Below are positions 37,950-51,500 of a DNA stretch of 64,000 nt, piece after piece. This DNA is from Numida meleagris (taxonomy: Eukaryota; Chordata; Aves; Galliformes; Numididae): positions 1,422,923 through 1,486,922 of the forward strand of contig NC_034422.1 of the NCBI RefSeq assembly GCF_002078875.1. The letters run 5' to 3'. Below the pieces are notes generated by a model. It ran no database searches and was not told where the DNA came from. It saw only the letters and a program-made list of their open reading frames with translations. The position numbers and the translations under genes are program-made. Position 1 is the first letter of the stretch. Every line of letters begins with the position of its first letter.

Positions 37950-40900
37950 TTTCTTTTTGGGGTCACAGAAGCATGTTTGGCGTGTATAAGTGGTCCCTGT
38001 GAGGTTCTTCTCCAAACAGAATTGAAACCATTGTGTTGCTCTCTGTACTAGACCCTTCCTAGCAGCTGTGTTTATGCAGCTCCTCGCTAAATGGATCCCT
38101 GATTAGGACTTTTGAATAGCTCATTCACTGAAAAAATGGCATTTTGAACAAGCTAGAGCTATTTTTAAAAAATTGGGATAATATATGATGAAAAGTTTGG
38201 GTCTGGAGAAATGTCAGTGGCAACACCCTTCCAAAGTTTAGGCCCAGAACACTGTCAACATTAGTATCACGATTATGAAGTTACTGGAATTTAATTGAAC
38301 AAGAACTATTTTCTTTTCAATTTTTTTTTAATACTGGAAAAATTTTTGACAAAGATTGAAAATCGTGTTCAGAGCAGTCATCCAAAATGGTAAAATTTTG
38401 GTTAATTCGTATGAAACAGAGGGCAGGTTCTTTGTCTTGGGATTGTCAAGCAGCAAAGTTGGGGCAGTTTGATCCCAAATAAGAAACTGAACATCAGAGC
38501 ACGCCTGTCCAGACAACCTGAGTAAAAACCAAACCCTATCCTCTGCTCTGATTGACACTGGTACACGCTACAGTCATGTGTCAGGCAGGTGGGGTGTGAA
38601 CAGCCATTCTCTTCCTGCTGTGCAGGGTGCTCCCTTGGTGAGAATGCAGAAGCACTAGTTGGTGTGCCAGCTGCTGTGCCTTCTGCTGTGCTGGGAGCTC
38701 TACAGACTTTAATAGTGTCAAAGTGAAAAGGAAAAGGTACTTCATCTGGGCTATTCTGCATTACAGTGTTGGCAGCTGCATTTTCAGTATTCTGCAAATT
38801 TGGCTGCGTGCTTTGTTGCTGCAGCTGCTGACACTGAACAAAAAAGATAAGCATACATTAAGGCAGGGAAACACAATTGTTGCTTCTGCTCCGTTAAACT
38901 GGAACACATGATTAAAGTACCAATAGCTACTTTGTCTGACAAACTCCATGCTTGAATGGTTTCCAAATCGTAAAATGGGACCAAAGATTTGTAATTTTGT
39001 GTCATGACCCATAAATCTAGATATCCTCTTGTCCTTCTACTCTGGATGGATGGCTTGTAGAGGAAGTTGTGGTGGTTTGGTTAAGTCTAAGTTTAGGCAG
39101 TCAGTCCTCTTAGGTCAGACATGTAAGAAACATCTGTAAATGTTTGAGCAATTTGGCAGTTGATCTCATACTTAAATCACATTTTCCCCTTTGAAAGTTG
39201 GAAATGCCCGGGTATAAATGAGACTCACAATCCACATACCTCTGCCCTTGTTGAATTAGGCAAGGTATCACTTGCTGTTACCTCACAACTCCTGCTGCAG
39301 GATAAGAGCAAGTTGATACCTTGATGTACTAAAGGAGAACAGCTGGATGTTCTTTTGAAAGTATACACCTTTTTAGTATACTTTTTAGAGTAGAAGAAAG
39401 ACATAAGGTTCCTGACTGCTCATTATAAAAAATAAGGCCCAGCACATTTTGAAGTGAGTCTTCTGACAGCAAAATTTGGCAAACGGGCAGCACTGGGAGA
39501 TTTAAACTGATGTCTAGTGACCTTTGTAAAGCAAAACAAATGATTGCTATGTTTGCTAGAATTATATTAGCGCTGGATGCTTCTGGTCTGGTCCGAACAA
39601 ATGAAATTTAAAAGGCTGGCTGTCAATCAGCAAACTTTACCTTTTGATTGAGTCTACAAATGCCATAGCATAGGCCCTGCGGGTAGGAATTCAAGGCACT
39701 GCTTTATTTGATGCCCACATGATTTAATACTTTCAGAAAGTGATTTTGCTTGTAGCAGAAAAGCATGATGAAAAGAGGAAAAACCCTGAGTAAGGAGTTC
39801 AAATCAATTCCCGCACATTACATCCTGGCATAGTGCATCCGTTGGTTGCCACGGTACTTGTTTGAGCATCCTGGGGTAGAGACTGTCTGTCACAGAGCAG
39901 GGGCTGCACCGCTGTGTGCTCTGGCTCAGGGAGGACCAAGCATAGCTGCCGCTGTCACCTTCCACATGGCTCTTAGTAGGCAGAGGCAGAAGCAGGAAAG
40001 AGAGCCCCACCCCCGCAAAAAAAGGGAGGCCAGGACTTCCAGCCACTCATTAACTTTTTTTGCATGAATAACTTTCTAGCTGAAAACAGTATTGGTGATT
40101 TGGAGACTTAGGTGCCATTCTGGCAGTGCTGGTTGGTTTATGTGCAAGATTCATACTGGTGGGAATACGAGTGGGAGAACTGTCTCCCATGAAGCCACCC
40201 CTGGGTCAAAATCACCCCCACTGTCTTCAGTATGGTACTAGTGTAGCACTGTGGAAAACAGAAACTCTGTTTTCTGGCAGTACTGTCTGCCGCCTGCTTT
40301 ACTTTGCTTTCCTCTGTTCCTCTTTCTGCCCTGTATGCTTTTTCCGTGCTGCTCTCTTCTACATTCAGTCACTCCTTCTGATTTCACATATTATTCCTTT
40401 ACACACTTAATGCAAGGCCGTCCGTTTTATTGACTTTTTTTCTTCCTTTACTCGCTGGGAAACATCTCCGTTCTTCTTGTTCTCTTCCCAAGGCTTTTTT
40501 ATATGGCATCACCAACGGGGAGGCTGCAGGCCTCCCCGTGCCGCCAGCCAAGCGGGCCGTGGTGAGCAGCAGGCCGGCCGGCCGCACCTGTGTGTTTCCC
40601 CTTTGGGATGCTCACTGCAACGTGTCCCATTTTCTGTGCGTGTGGTGGGGTTACAAGGAGGGCTGGCATAGAAAGCAATCTGGCATCTTCCGCAGCCCCA
40701 CTTTTTGTTTTTCTTTTTCCCCAAGAAAGAATGTAAGTGTCCATTTCAGGAAAATTAAACCAAGTGGGAGAATTTTTTTTAACATCTTCGGAGGAATACA
40801 GCATGGTATTTTTCTTGCGAGTCTAACTGGACCGCTTCAAGAAGCTGCACAGAGTAAGTCAGGGCTGATTGACAGCTGTCAGCCACCGGTTGTATGTGTT

Positions 40901-43900
40901 CAACATTTTCTAAGGCAGGATGAACTGCCGGCTGCAGCTCTCTGGGATGTAGCAGGAGGCAGGGCAGCATTTTCATTTAATTGCTTGTGGAGATAGCTGC
41001 AGGATTGTGGTGTCAAAATATTGCTAGATCTCCGGGGATTTCTTGTCATTTTGTTGCCACAATAAGGTCATAGTTGTCACAGTGGCTTAGCGCAGCCACA
41101 GAATATGTGTACAATTATTTATGCAACCTGAAAATGTAGCGCGATAATAAAATGCTGTGTTGATGTATCTGTGACTCTCATTCATTTGCGTCTTTTAATG
41201 TTTCTTTTGTTCTCTGCTGTATTATTTAAATGCTTATTTCTCGTGTTTGAGCTTTATGAATTTGTTAAAATGTTATATTCTATTAGAATGGCTGGATTTT
41301 GCAGTACCTTAAATATGATTCTGCTTGTGGGTTTGTGTCTCTCAGCCATCTTTATTACCTAGACATTTCAGTTTGATAAATCCATATTTATAAGGAATTT
41401 GTTCCACAGTAGAACTGCCATTGCATTGTTAATACCAACATGACAGGCAGCCTGAAAACGAGGTGTCAAGCATATCTAGGCAGTTTCCACTTGAGTTTTC
41501 TCGACTGTCCTAAAGCCTGGCCACTCCATGTTGTAGAGCATTTGCAAAGCAATGTGAACACAGTGCAGAGGTGCTGATGAATTACAGGAAAGCAAACACT
41601 TGAGATAAAAATGGGGTTGCTCAGTCTCCACCCCTCCCCAGAGCAGGCCCAAAGCTGGCTTTGTTTGAGAACTGAAGGGTTTCTGCCTTTCTGTGTGGCA
41701 CAGGAGATCCTATTCAGGTTTGTATTTTCTGTATGCAAAATGTTAGCTGTTAGCAGGAGTGAATTTTTTCATCAGAAATGAGCTTAGTTGCTTAAGGTGC
41801 AAAAAATCCTTTCTCTCTATTGTGGTTTTGAAGGCCCTTAACCCACACTACAATCTTTGTGTCTTTCCCTCTTGTCTCCTGTGAGATGGTCCAGTTCAAG
41901 CATCAGGGTTGAATCAGAAGAGCTCTTACCCTGTGAGCAATACGGACAATGCTCCAGTTACTCTCTTTGCTGTATCTGAGGGATTAGATCATGAACTCTT
42001 AGCTGAAAACACCCCTGGCAGGTTGCTAATACGCACAGACTTGCTGGCCCAAGCAGAATTGCTTTCATTAGTAAAAACGTCCATGTGAACTTGCAATACT
42101 ACTTAACAAAGTCATAGCACAGTGGCCATAGCAGGGTATTGCTGGAGTAGCTTTCCTGATGCTTCTTTGTGCTTTCATTATTTCCAATTGTCATGGCCTC
42201 AGTGCATCTTACTTCTGCCTTCGTTTTTGTTTTGTTTTGTTCGTCTGTTATGACATATTTGGGAAGTTCATGATTCTGTAAGTTGCTGCTTTTTCTCCCA
42301 GAACTTAAACTGGAGATTTTTCATAGATGTGGCAGAACAGAGATGAAATCCAAGCTTGTGGAACTAAAATGATAAAACAGGAGTTCATCTAATGCCAATC
42401 TGCTGATCCATAAAGCATGTATATGCAGTATTTTGTTGTCTATATCCACAAGAGGAAGCAAACAAACAAAAAAGATGAAGCCCAAGTGTAGGATGGCTGC
42501 AATCAGTCTCTGCAGCTGCAAAGAATTTCCCAAGAAAGATAAACATGATAATCACAGTCCAGCACGTTAACCTAAACGTTCTAATAAATGGATGTGCACA
42601 AAGCTAGCCTCTCTGAAAAAGGAGAGGTGGAGCTGAAAAACATCCGTGGAAACCTGGAGGACTTCTAAGGTGAATAGGAGAAGGAAGTGAAAAACGTGCT
42701 TTCAGGCTGCAATGAAAGATGGCTTTGGAGGAGGTGTGTGTGCCAGGAGCCTGAGGCAGGAAGCGGAAGGTAGAGAATTCAACCTCTTCTAACACTGACA
42801 AATCTCCTGGCTGTGCTTAATGGTCTGACAGCATCTCCTCACTGGCTGCATCAACATGAGGGTTATTCATCACTTCTCTAGCTTCATCGCATTAGGTAAC
42901 GCTCACACCCATTCTATCAATACGCATTGTTGCCTGCCTGGGGAGCTGAAGAACAGCTTCGTACAATTACTTCATCAGGAAAGTGCACAAACAGGCTTGT
43001 CATACTCTGTTTCAGATGATGTGATTTATGTCTCAGAACCGCTTTTGTGTTTGTCTGCTTCAACCATTTTAAGCCTGAGCTGTTGAGTTCAGAAACTGCT
43101 ATTTTACTATCCAGCATCAAAGATTTGGTCAAAGGTTTCTTCTGATCAAAATATTTGTCTTCGCAGCACTCTCAGTGAGACTTCCCAGTGCGTCCTTTGA
43201 TGCAGTTTAGGAATGGCTGGAAGTAATAACACGTATACAAATGGAGAGGTTTTCATGGAGATAGAACGTGTTTTGGGAAGCAGTGGTATCTTTAGCATTT
43301 ATGCCATCACACTTTAGGAGACAGCCAAATACAATGGCTGCACAGAGCTGTTTATTTCTAAAAGCTGTTTTGTAAGAAGCATAATTCATCACACTGGTCC
43401 ACTGAGAGGCCTTGATGCTACCAGATTTGATGGGTAAACCATCAGCAACCAAACCAGAGGAAGGGATTAGAGGCATTAGAATCTTTGGGGTTTGCATTTC
43501 TTCATTAAATGTTGTTGTGTGAAGATCTCGGTGGTGGTTTTGCTGGTGACAGTAGTTACGTTGGTTGTTCACATGAGCTGCCACCAGTGGTAGTATTTGG
43601 GAACAGGGAGGACCATTCAGTACTTATACTATTAAGCTCTGTAAATATACTTCATATCTAAAGTGATGATATTTTGTGGTTGAACTAAAGAACGTGTGGA
43701 AAGAGTGGTGCGATCCATTTGCAGATAAGATAGAAAGCAGATCCTCCTGCTTAAGTATGGAATTTCTGCCATGTTCCTTTAACAAGCCATGCACATGATG
43801 ATAGGAAATCATTTAGAAATGCATTCTGATTTGACCATGCTTATGAGCTTTCTTGTTTTAGCTGAGTAGATTTCTGTATCTGAATTTCCCTGAGGGAAAC

Positions 43901-45090
43901 TTTGTAAGCAGAGCTTAATTGAAACTTTAGCATTCAACATTTATAAAAATGAACACTGTGTAACTGATCACAAAAACTACACTTTATGCTACAGTGCAAG
44001 TATCAGAGACTTTGGCATAACTAACACAGTCTCCTATGCAAATATTCGTAGTGGAAAAGCAATTAATCCCTTTCCAAAGGGCCAGTGCAAATCTTTCAAT
44101 GGCACATAAGCCTGCTTTTGAGGGAGCAGGTGCTTAGCAAGCCCTGAGGATTCAGATTTCAAAACAGTCTGTACTCTGAGTGGACACATGCAAATATCTG
44201 AAAATCAGATTTTCTAACTCTTATAAATTTGCTGTAAGTTCTGTATACTGTGAATGTAGTGGTACGTTATGTGGCATGCGAACATTCTGTACAAGCAGAA
44301 GTTCTGTACAGTCATCTCAGACTGGAGCAGGACTCCATCAGCATTAAGATGGGATGTAACAAAGCTGTAACTGATGGTTGGCCAGGTCTTCTTGCCAAGC
44401 TGCCTGTTTTGATCAGTCGTAGCAAGAGACCCTTATAGTATAAAAATCCTTTTGTTGAAGACAGCAGACAGGTTCTATTCTGTCCTCAGAGACAGTGGCA
44501 TGGTGCCAGTGGCAGCAGCCAGCAATCCAAAGTGTTGTGTTTAATCACAAGATTAATTTTTCTTTTTATTGTCTTTTCCTTTCAGTATCACCAAGCATGA
44601 CATGTTGTAAAACAGTAACACCAGTTGAACAAGGGTTGGCTAGCATCTCTGAGCCCCCTGGCTATGTTGATAGCAAAAATGAACATTTGGCTTGATGCAC
44701 AGCCAATAGAGACTCCCAGGAAACCAAAGTGGGAAAACACACTTGTCAGTGAATGGGCCATGTGCCTGGTGAAGAGGAAGCAAGAGGCACCTGGGTGTAA
44801 GAGCTGCAGTTGGGGATCGTGTTCTTTCTTTCTTACATGTTTTCAACACTGACTGTTTCAACAGCATATCAGATATCTGAGTTTTCAATTTCTAGATCCA
44901 GTCTGTTAATGGTCTATGGTTCTCGTAGATGTCATTTATTTTAGTGCTGAGCTGGCAGTATGCAAATTAGTTTAAAAAAGGAGATGGCAGTTGATCCAGA
45001 TCAAATTAAAGATGTGTACTCATCCTTTTGAACACAGTGACTACAAGAAGATGTGCTTTGCACTGAATCATGTAAGAAAAATTACAGTTG
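37950..45090. other. Non-coding stretch between exon-like clusters
   Basis: No known protein was recognised. Points of interest are a Gln-rich antisense frame at 38402-38854 that starts next to an acceptor-like sequence, a 10-bp perfect hairpin at 40515-40539 in a short G+C-rich patch within a 188-codon frame, protein-like antisense frames at 43207-43584 and 43624-43812, and a glucocorticoid-element-like palindrome at 44280-44292. There is a strong acceptor-like sequence ending at 44585 (long pyrimidine tract then CAG) without a convincing matching donor. Confidence 0.5.
40515..40539. repeat. Perfect 10-bp inverted repeat, 5-nt loop
   Basis: ACGGGGAGGC, loop TGCAG, then GCCTCCCCGT. It sits in the most G+C- and CpG-rich 100 nt of its neighbourhood. 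Confidence 0.9.
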
Positions 45091-45104
45091 GTTTTTTTTT
45101 TCAG

Positions 45105-45145
45105 AAAGATGACGATCGATTCAGACAGTCTGCAGCTGTGACTGG
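45105..45145 (+). other. Candidate 41-nt exon
   Basis: A strong acceptor (nine or more T then CAG) precedes the segment, and a TGG|GTGAGC donor follows. One frame reads KDDDRFRQSAAVTG. It lies far from the 34.9-37.9 kb cluster, and no phase-matched partner was found. It may be chance. Confidence 0.18.
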
Positions 45146-46239
45146 GTGAGCACCCCAGTGTTCTCTGCCATTATGCAGAAATCTGATCGTAGGCAGGAGG
45201 ACTTGTGGGGAAGAAAAATAATATCAGCAAACAACCATGTTTGTTCATCTTTGTTCAAGGGAGTGCTGGCCATGGCAAGTATAGCAGAGTTTGGTCTGGG
45301 TGTAAGAATTGGTAATTGTGCTTGGCAGGGTAGGGTGTGTGAACTTCCAGAACCTGCTGTTTGGGGGGATTATTAATTATACTGAAACTTTAGATACACT
45401 CTATCTACAATCTATGCTGTAAACTATGAATTGTATGTTCATGTATGTAAGGTCTCTGTTGCTAAAGACAAATGATAGAACTCAACAGTATATGGAGGAA
45501 GATAAGCGTACCCTCAGGGCAGTGTTTCTTTAGATTAAGATTTGTTTGTGAGTTGGAATAGTTTTACTGGTATCTTCACCTTAGAGGTACAGATTTGTGT
45601 GTGCTGTTTTCAGTCGAAGTTGCATTTTATCAGCTTTTCACAGTCAATAGATGGGGCAAGCAATAATCAGTTAATCTACAGCATGAATAATGTGTCTGTT
45701 AAAACATCAAGAACCATTGCATGGCACAGCCTGATGCTGGTGCTGATTTGTCAAAGCTGGATTCCCTTGAAAGCAGTTTAAGGTTGCTGTCTTGGCTTGC
45801 AGTTGGCTTTAATACCCATTTTATAGGGGTTGCTGCTGTCGTTATTCTGCTAAAGATCCTTCTGCAGTGAAACTGTTCTATGGTTGATACTCTTGAGAAA
45901 AGATTACAGGAACTCGAGCAAAATGCACAAGTGCTTCTCATGCACTATGGTGCCTTGGTTGTATGTCACTTTTCAAACAGACGCCATGTGGCAGCTCCCA
46001 AGGAAGCAGCCTCATTGTATGTCTCAAGGACTGAAATGTAAAGCCTCCACTTCTCCCCACCTGTCTGTTCTCGCAGACCTGGTTGGGATGGGGCTGGGTA
46101 TGGTCATGCATTTGTGTAAATATAAAGTACTGAATAGAGATTGCTGGAAGAAACTGCGGGCAAACAGCTGTCTTTGCAAATTTAGTATTTATAGCAGAGT
46201 TAAAATGCCTTATTGTTTAGAGTATTATTTGCCTTGGGC

Positions 46240-46282
46240 ATTGGCATAGACGGTCACATTGGCTTAGACAGTCGCGTTGGCT
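46240..46282. repeat. 18-bp tandem duplication, 2.4 copies
   Basis: The unit ATTGGCATAGACGGTCAC is followed directly by ATTGGCTTAGACAGTCGC (three differences) and then by a partial GTTGGCT. Non-coding; an old local slippage event. Confidence 0.85.
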
Positions 46283-47077
46283 GAAAAGAATTCCCTCACT
46301 GCCTTTTCCACACAAGAGAAGATTAAGTAGATAACAGCAACAATTGGCTTTTCTGATCTGGCCTTGATGTATGCTCCAAACACCTTCTTCGGTGTCCAGC
46401 TCAACTCTTTTTCATGGCTGCAGTGCTCCACCCCTGCTTCACCATCACTGCCACTTACGCCCCATGGGGGCTTCGGCCTCGGCTTGCTTTCTGGTCAAAA
46501 ATGAACGATTTTACAAGATTCCTGTTGGGTAGTTGTGTTCATTCTTTATGCATGGGGAGTGTTTCTGATGCATCAATAGTATGCAGAGTCTTTTGGAGTT
46601 AAGAGATAGCTCCACTGAAGGAGAAAAATTCAAAGCAAAAGTTACATGAATTACACAAGGAAGTCTTCTTGATATCCAAGAGCCCAAAACCTTGCTTGAC
46701 ATGCTTACTTGGTTTCTGAAGAGAATTTGCCAGCTGCCCCAGAGCTGCTCTGCAGAAGGGGCCGTGATGCAGGTGATGCTGGTGACCCACCTGGAGTTAG
46801 GGGAGGCTGTGAGGAATCTTCCACAGAGCAGAAGGTGTGCAGCAGTTTACTAGCAGGGTTGCTTCCGTGATTGAGATGAAAATACTTCCATGTATTTGGC
46901 TAAAGAGACAAACAGATCTGCACTGCAGGCACAGGAGGGTTCTTTCAGCGCTGAAGACAGCGTAGCAGTGATAACTGATTGACTAAAATGTGACAGTACA
47001 GAAACTGAAAATGGAGTGAAGGCACAGTGCTGATGCTTTGTGTTTCACTGAATACACAGAGGATGCCATCATTATTG

Positions 47078-47102
47078 AAAGAAAAAAAAGAAAAAAAAAA
47101 AA
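47078..47102. repeat. A-rich purine tract
   Basis: Twenty-five purines, nearly all A, interrupted by two G. Low-complexity sequence. Confidence 0.85.
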
Positions 47103-49627
47103 GTGCCTTTTGTGTTTAATTGGGGAAAAAACGTGCTCATTGAGAAATTCAGAAATTTCCCAAACTCCGAATTTGCCAGAGAAATAACAAGCAAATGAAT
47201 GTCATTTCTGATAAACCCTCTAGATCCAGACGCAGCTCTTAGCTCGCTCGTTTGCCGGTGGCAGTTTCTGTGCAGTCATGCTGCGGTTGCAGTGGGTGTG
47301 AGTGCAGGTGCACCTCTGTGTGATAATGTCTGCACACACCGCAAGGTGCAGCGTTACAGGTAGCTCCCAACACAAAAGCAATTTGACAGGCAATAATTTA
47401 AAAATGTTCTGTTGGTTTGTTCAGCCAGCAAATTCACTACGTTAAAATACTTGAACAACACATGTCCTTGTCAAACAGAGGTCGTAGAACAAATCTTGTT
47501 TTTCTCTGCACACCAGCGTGCCTCAGTCACTGGTTCCTAAATGCTTGGAGCGGGCAGTACCCAGGGGGTCAGGCTGGTTCAGGACCACTAGCACGGCCGC
47601 ACCGGGATGGCATCGCCGCGTGCTGTGCCTTTGTGGGACAGCTGCAAATCATTTACTCTGCTGCCTGAGTCACGGTTTAGGAACCCTTAATCCGAAACGA
47701 ATGCTGTAAATCGTCCCCTGTGAACCCGGCGAAGTCAAGCGAGCTGAAGACAGATGGGAAATTACAGCTATTTGCAAGAGAGATGTTTCAGAGTGGTTCT
47801 GCCTTTCGTGATCAGTGCTCAGGGAGGGGGGGCTGAGCTTTTGCTGTGTTGCAGGCTGCTCAGAGCTGTGTGCTGTGCTCCTGGCCGCGGGGTGCTGTGT
47901 GTGCATGGTGGGGTGGAGCAGAAGCCAGTCACGAGTCCTCTAGCCCCTCACTGCGGGCTTTCTTCTGTTTGAAGGGAGCCGAGCACTTTAAGTTCTTTCT
48001 TTGTCTCTGGCTGTGCTGTTGTAAATGAGCAACACGAGATGATACGTAATCTGAACAACTCAATGCCTGCATGTTTGTGAAGGCGTGTTTGGAATCGAGT
48101 CGAACGCGTAGGAAACAAAATCCTGGTAGAAAGCAGATCTGTTCTTCCTGGCCTGCTGCTCGCCCCTCCCGGCGGGGCAGCCCTCTGCCAGCAGCACAGC
48201 TGCGGCCTGCAGAGATGGGTGCTGCCATGCACCCCGTCCGGCCCTGGCCTGAGTGCTGTGGGGCTGCGGGCAGCACGCTCCCTGGGCAGGCTCGGTGCTG
48301 TTTCTGGAGCTGTTACAGCGCTCTGGATTCACATTAACCCCGTGTTGTGCTGGCACAAATGGTGAAGTTCATGGAAGGGTTCTGCTCTCTTGACATCTGT
48401 TGCTGTTCAGAATGAGATTACTTTTATTTTGTCTTCAGCTATGTGCACTGTGTCTTTGGGATAACCATCTCATCATCTCAAGCCTTTTTTTTCCATGACA
48501 TTCACAAAAAGTCCTTGAGAAACTAAAGCCATGGTTACGTGAATTCGAGAGAAGCAGGAAACACTGAGGGAGGTGCTGCATATCAATTACTGAAGACCAC
48601 AAGCAAATAGATTTCCTCATCTGGTACAGCCTGGCACTTCTGCTTTTCTCTTCAGTAACCTTTTGAAGGAGGGCTGTTTTCTGTGTAGCCTTTGCAAGCA
48701 GTGAGTTTTGCAATTCAGAAATACTAAGAAGTCTTAAGTATCTTTTAACTCAGCGAAGGTGATGGCTTCTGTTCCTGGCTGGAAGGGAAGTGTTCAGACC
48801 ACAGCTGCCCAGGTGGCCCTGGGACTGCAGGCTGCCCAGAGCCCTGGGGAGGGAGACAAGGGATTGGGACCCACTTCATGCTTTGAAGAGGCAGTACAGG
48901 GTTAAAGCACCTGCGTGGGCTGCACTCCGTTTTGGGAGGAAAAAGGGAAAATCCAAACAATTAGAAAAGTCAAAGCAAGTACTATGAGAGGTAAACAGTT
49001 GTCTCTGTGGCTGCTCTCGTGTGTTCTGCAGCTCCAAGCTTCCCCTGGCCTGTCCAGTAGACTCTGCTGTTGAAGAGGAATGTCAAAGTGTCCCAGAGCT
49101 GCGGGCATTCTCTAGTGTAAGCCAGAACCGCTTTGCTTGTGGCGTGTGATTTTCAGGAAATACTGGAAGGAGGGAGGAAGAGGAGGAGGAATAAGGGGTT
49201 AACTCAGAACAGCTCAAACAGTTCATTATTTCCATTCTGCTGTGTTAGCTGTTTAGCGAGAAGTAAATGTTCATATTTTCCTGAAGAGTAAAATGATGTA
49301 TCCTACTCTAAATTAAATCAAGGGAAAAAAATAAAACAACATGTGGATGAACTTGAACAAAGTTCAGGAACAAGAGGGTTTTTAAAAAGAACACATACAA
49401 ATGCCATTGTTATTGGAAGTGGTAGAAGAACTCCACAGACACAACATCATCCCATAGTTCAGATCTGTATCCAAACCTCTTGCTTGACAGTTCGGCCTGG
49501 AAATTTCTCAACAGTTAAATCATAAGATGCTTGACGCTTCTCATTCTGGTCCCAGCTGGGAATCTGGAAAGTATAATGCTTAAGCTGAGTATTCATTTTG
49601 ATTCTTGGAAATAGGAACCGGTTTTAT

Positions 49628-49666
49628 CTTTTTTTTCCCATTTTTTTTTCTTTTTTTTTTTTTTTC
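49628..49666. repeat. T-rich low-complexity tract
   Basis: A block of T runs broken by CCCA and single C. It ends in CTGAA and has no AG at an acceptor position, so it is not called a splice site. Confidence 0.85.
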
Positions 49667-51454
49667 TGAATTGGTCTGCCTGTAGCATATTGTTAGCAGA
49701 TGGTGACACATATGCCATTTACATACTCTTCTATTTTGGTAAAGGAGCTGCTAATTGTCTCATTTTGGCTCAGGAGTATATTAAGTGTATTAAGCGTCGC
49801 TAATGCATCTCAGGTAATTGTAATCCTGACTTGTGTTGCTGAATTATGGCAACATAGTTGGCAGATTTTTAGTGCATTCAGGTCCAGTGCACAATTACAC
49901 CTCTTCTGATAACTGTGTGGTTCTTTTGAATAAACATCCCCCCAGATCATAAACCCATAGGCTTTTAGTGAAAACTGAGGTATTCACAGGGAAAATGACA
50001 AAACAGCTTCCCAGTGTCCACTGCAGTATGTGAACAAGGTACTCCTCTGTCTTTGGGAGATGCTGGGGCTTGGAGTAGAGCAAATAATGCGCAAAGTATT
50101 TTCACATCCATGCCTGCCGCTGAAATTCCCCACCTCGGTGCACTTCAGAATGCATTGGCAAGAAACAAATCTGTATTCCAGGTCGAATCCCATTTCTCAG
50201 TCTCTCTAATCAAGATTATATCTCTTAGGATGTTTTCCAAGCTAAGTAATTTTGTTTTCTGTCAACCTGAATTGAATACCTGTGCACCAAACCAAATATT
50301 GGAAGACTCCCTTTATGTCTTTCACATGCTGCCAGAAACATTTAGACCTAAGATGCTGCTGCCGTGTTTCATCACTTAGATAAAAAAAGACAGTTAATAT
50401 GACAGTCACTATGTATTTTAGTTTTTTATTGCTCCTCCAAAGCATTTTTGTCTTTGCCAGATGCTGTAATAAAGTTTTACCTGCAGGAGAAACTGCCTCC
50501 AGAAGCCTGCCCTAATGCTGTTAGGTGAGCAGGGGCCTTGCTGCATGTGCAGACAGGGGAAGCTTGGGACTCAGGCTCGGTTTGTGCTGCTGAAACTGGA
50601 AACCCATTGTCTAAGCTGAGGGACACAGTTGTTTAGTAGTTTATGAAGACTCTGACTCTGCTTCTACCTTAGTGGCTCCTTGGTTGCTATTGCAAAAGTG
50701 CCTGGGAGCAGCTGTAAGCCTCCTGCATGCAGCAGCAGTAGCACGTGGGCGTTTGCTACACAGGGACACGTATTCTGCTGCTCAGCCTCTTAATGCACTG
50801 CAGGATAATGGGAGGGAGACAAGAAGAAATAGAGCCTGAAAGTTACTTAGTGATTTTTTGGGAGACTCAAGGAAGGAGAGCAGCTCTATATAAAGAGAAG
50901 GCAGTCTTCTAATAGAGAGGTGCAGGAAAAGCTGTTCAGAAACTGCTGCTCCCTTCCCAAAACTAGAAAGTGGAATAAAGATGATGATATCACTGGGGAA
51001 GGGTAAAGATAACAAGAAGAGCTGATGTTTCCTGTTTCTTCAGCTTGGTGAATGCAGAGGGAAGAACGCATTTAATTTTGTAACTATTCCACTACAATGT
51101 TGCTTTGTTTCATTACTGATATTGAACCCTTGGTTTTGGTTTTAACCTTTGTTTTTTTGGTTTTAACACACATCTCTTGCTTTCAGTATAATCCTGTTTG
51201 CTTGCTGGCTTGTGTGTCCCACCACCCTCTGCTGGAAGGAACAAGGATTTTTCAGCTGCGGCCTCGTGCCCCCAGGCAGCCTGAGTCCTGCAGCGGGAGC
51301 AGGCTGTGCACTGGCGTGGGAGAGGCCCAGTTCTGCCCTGCTGTTACTGGCGTGCATCTGGCAGAGAAAAGAGTGGTGTATTGAGGTTTGGTGTATAAAA
51401 TGCTGCTTAGTTTCAGGACAGTGCATGGCCGGGTGTTGCGGTGAGCATGGGGTC

Positions 51455-51500
51455 TCTGATAGCAGGGTGCTGAACTAGATGACTTGGCCTATTCTGTTTT
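51455..51500 (+). repeat. Possible CR1 scrap
   Basis: The sequence GGGTGCTGAACTAGATGAC resembles the GGTTGGACTAGATGACC of CR1 3' regions, in sense orientation. Only about 25 bases are convincing, and the tail octamer repeats are missing. Confidence 0.28.

Noticed and set aside
44586..44790. Possible exon after a very strong acceptor ending at 44585
   Set aside because: No good donor within a reasonable distance, and stop codons occur in the frames near the acceptor.
48140..48300. G+C-rich segment considered as a CpG-island promoter
   Set aside because: Too short, many CpGs already lost, and no recognisable first exon or donor follows.
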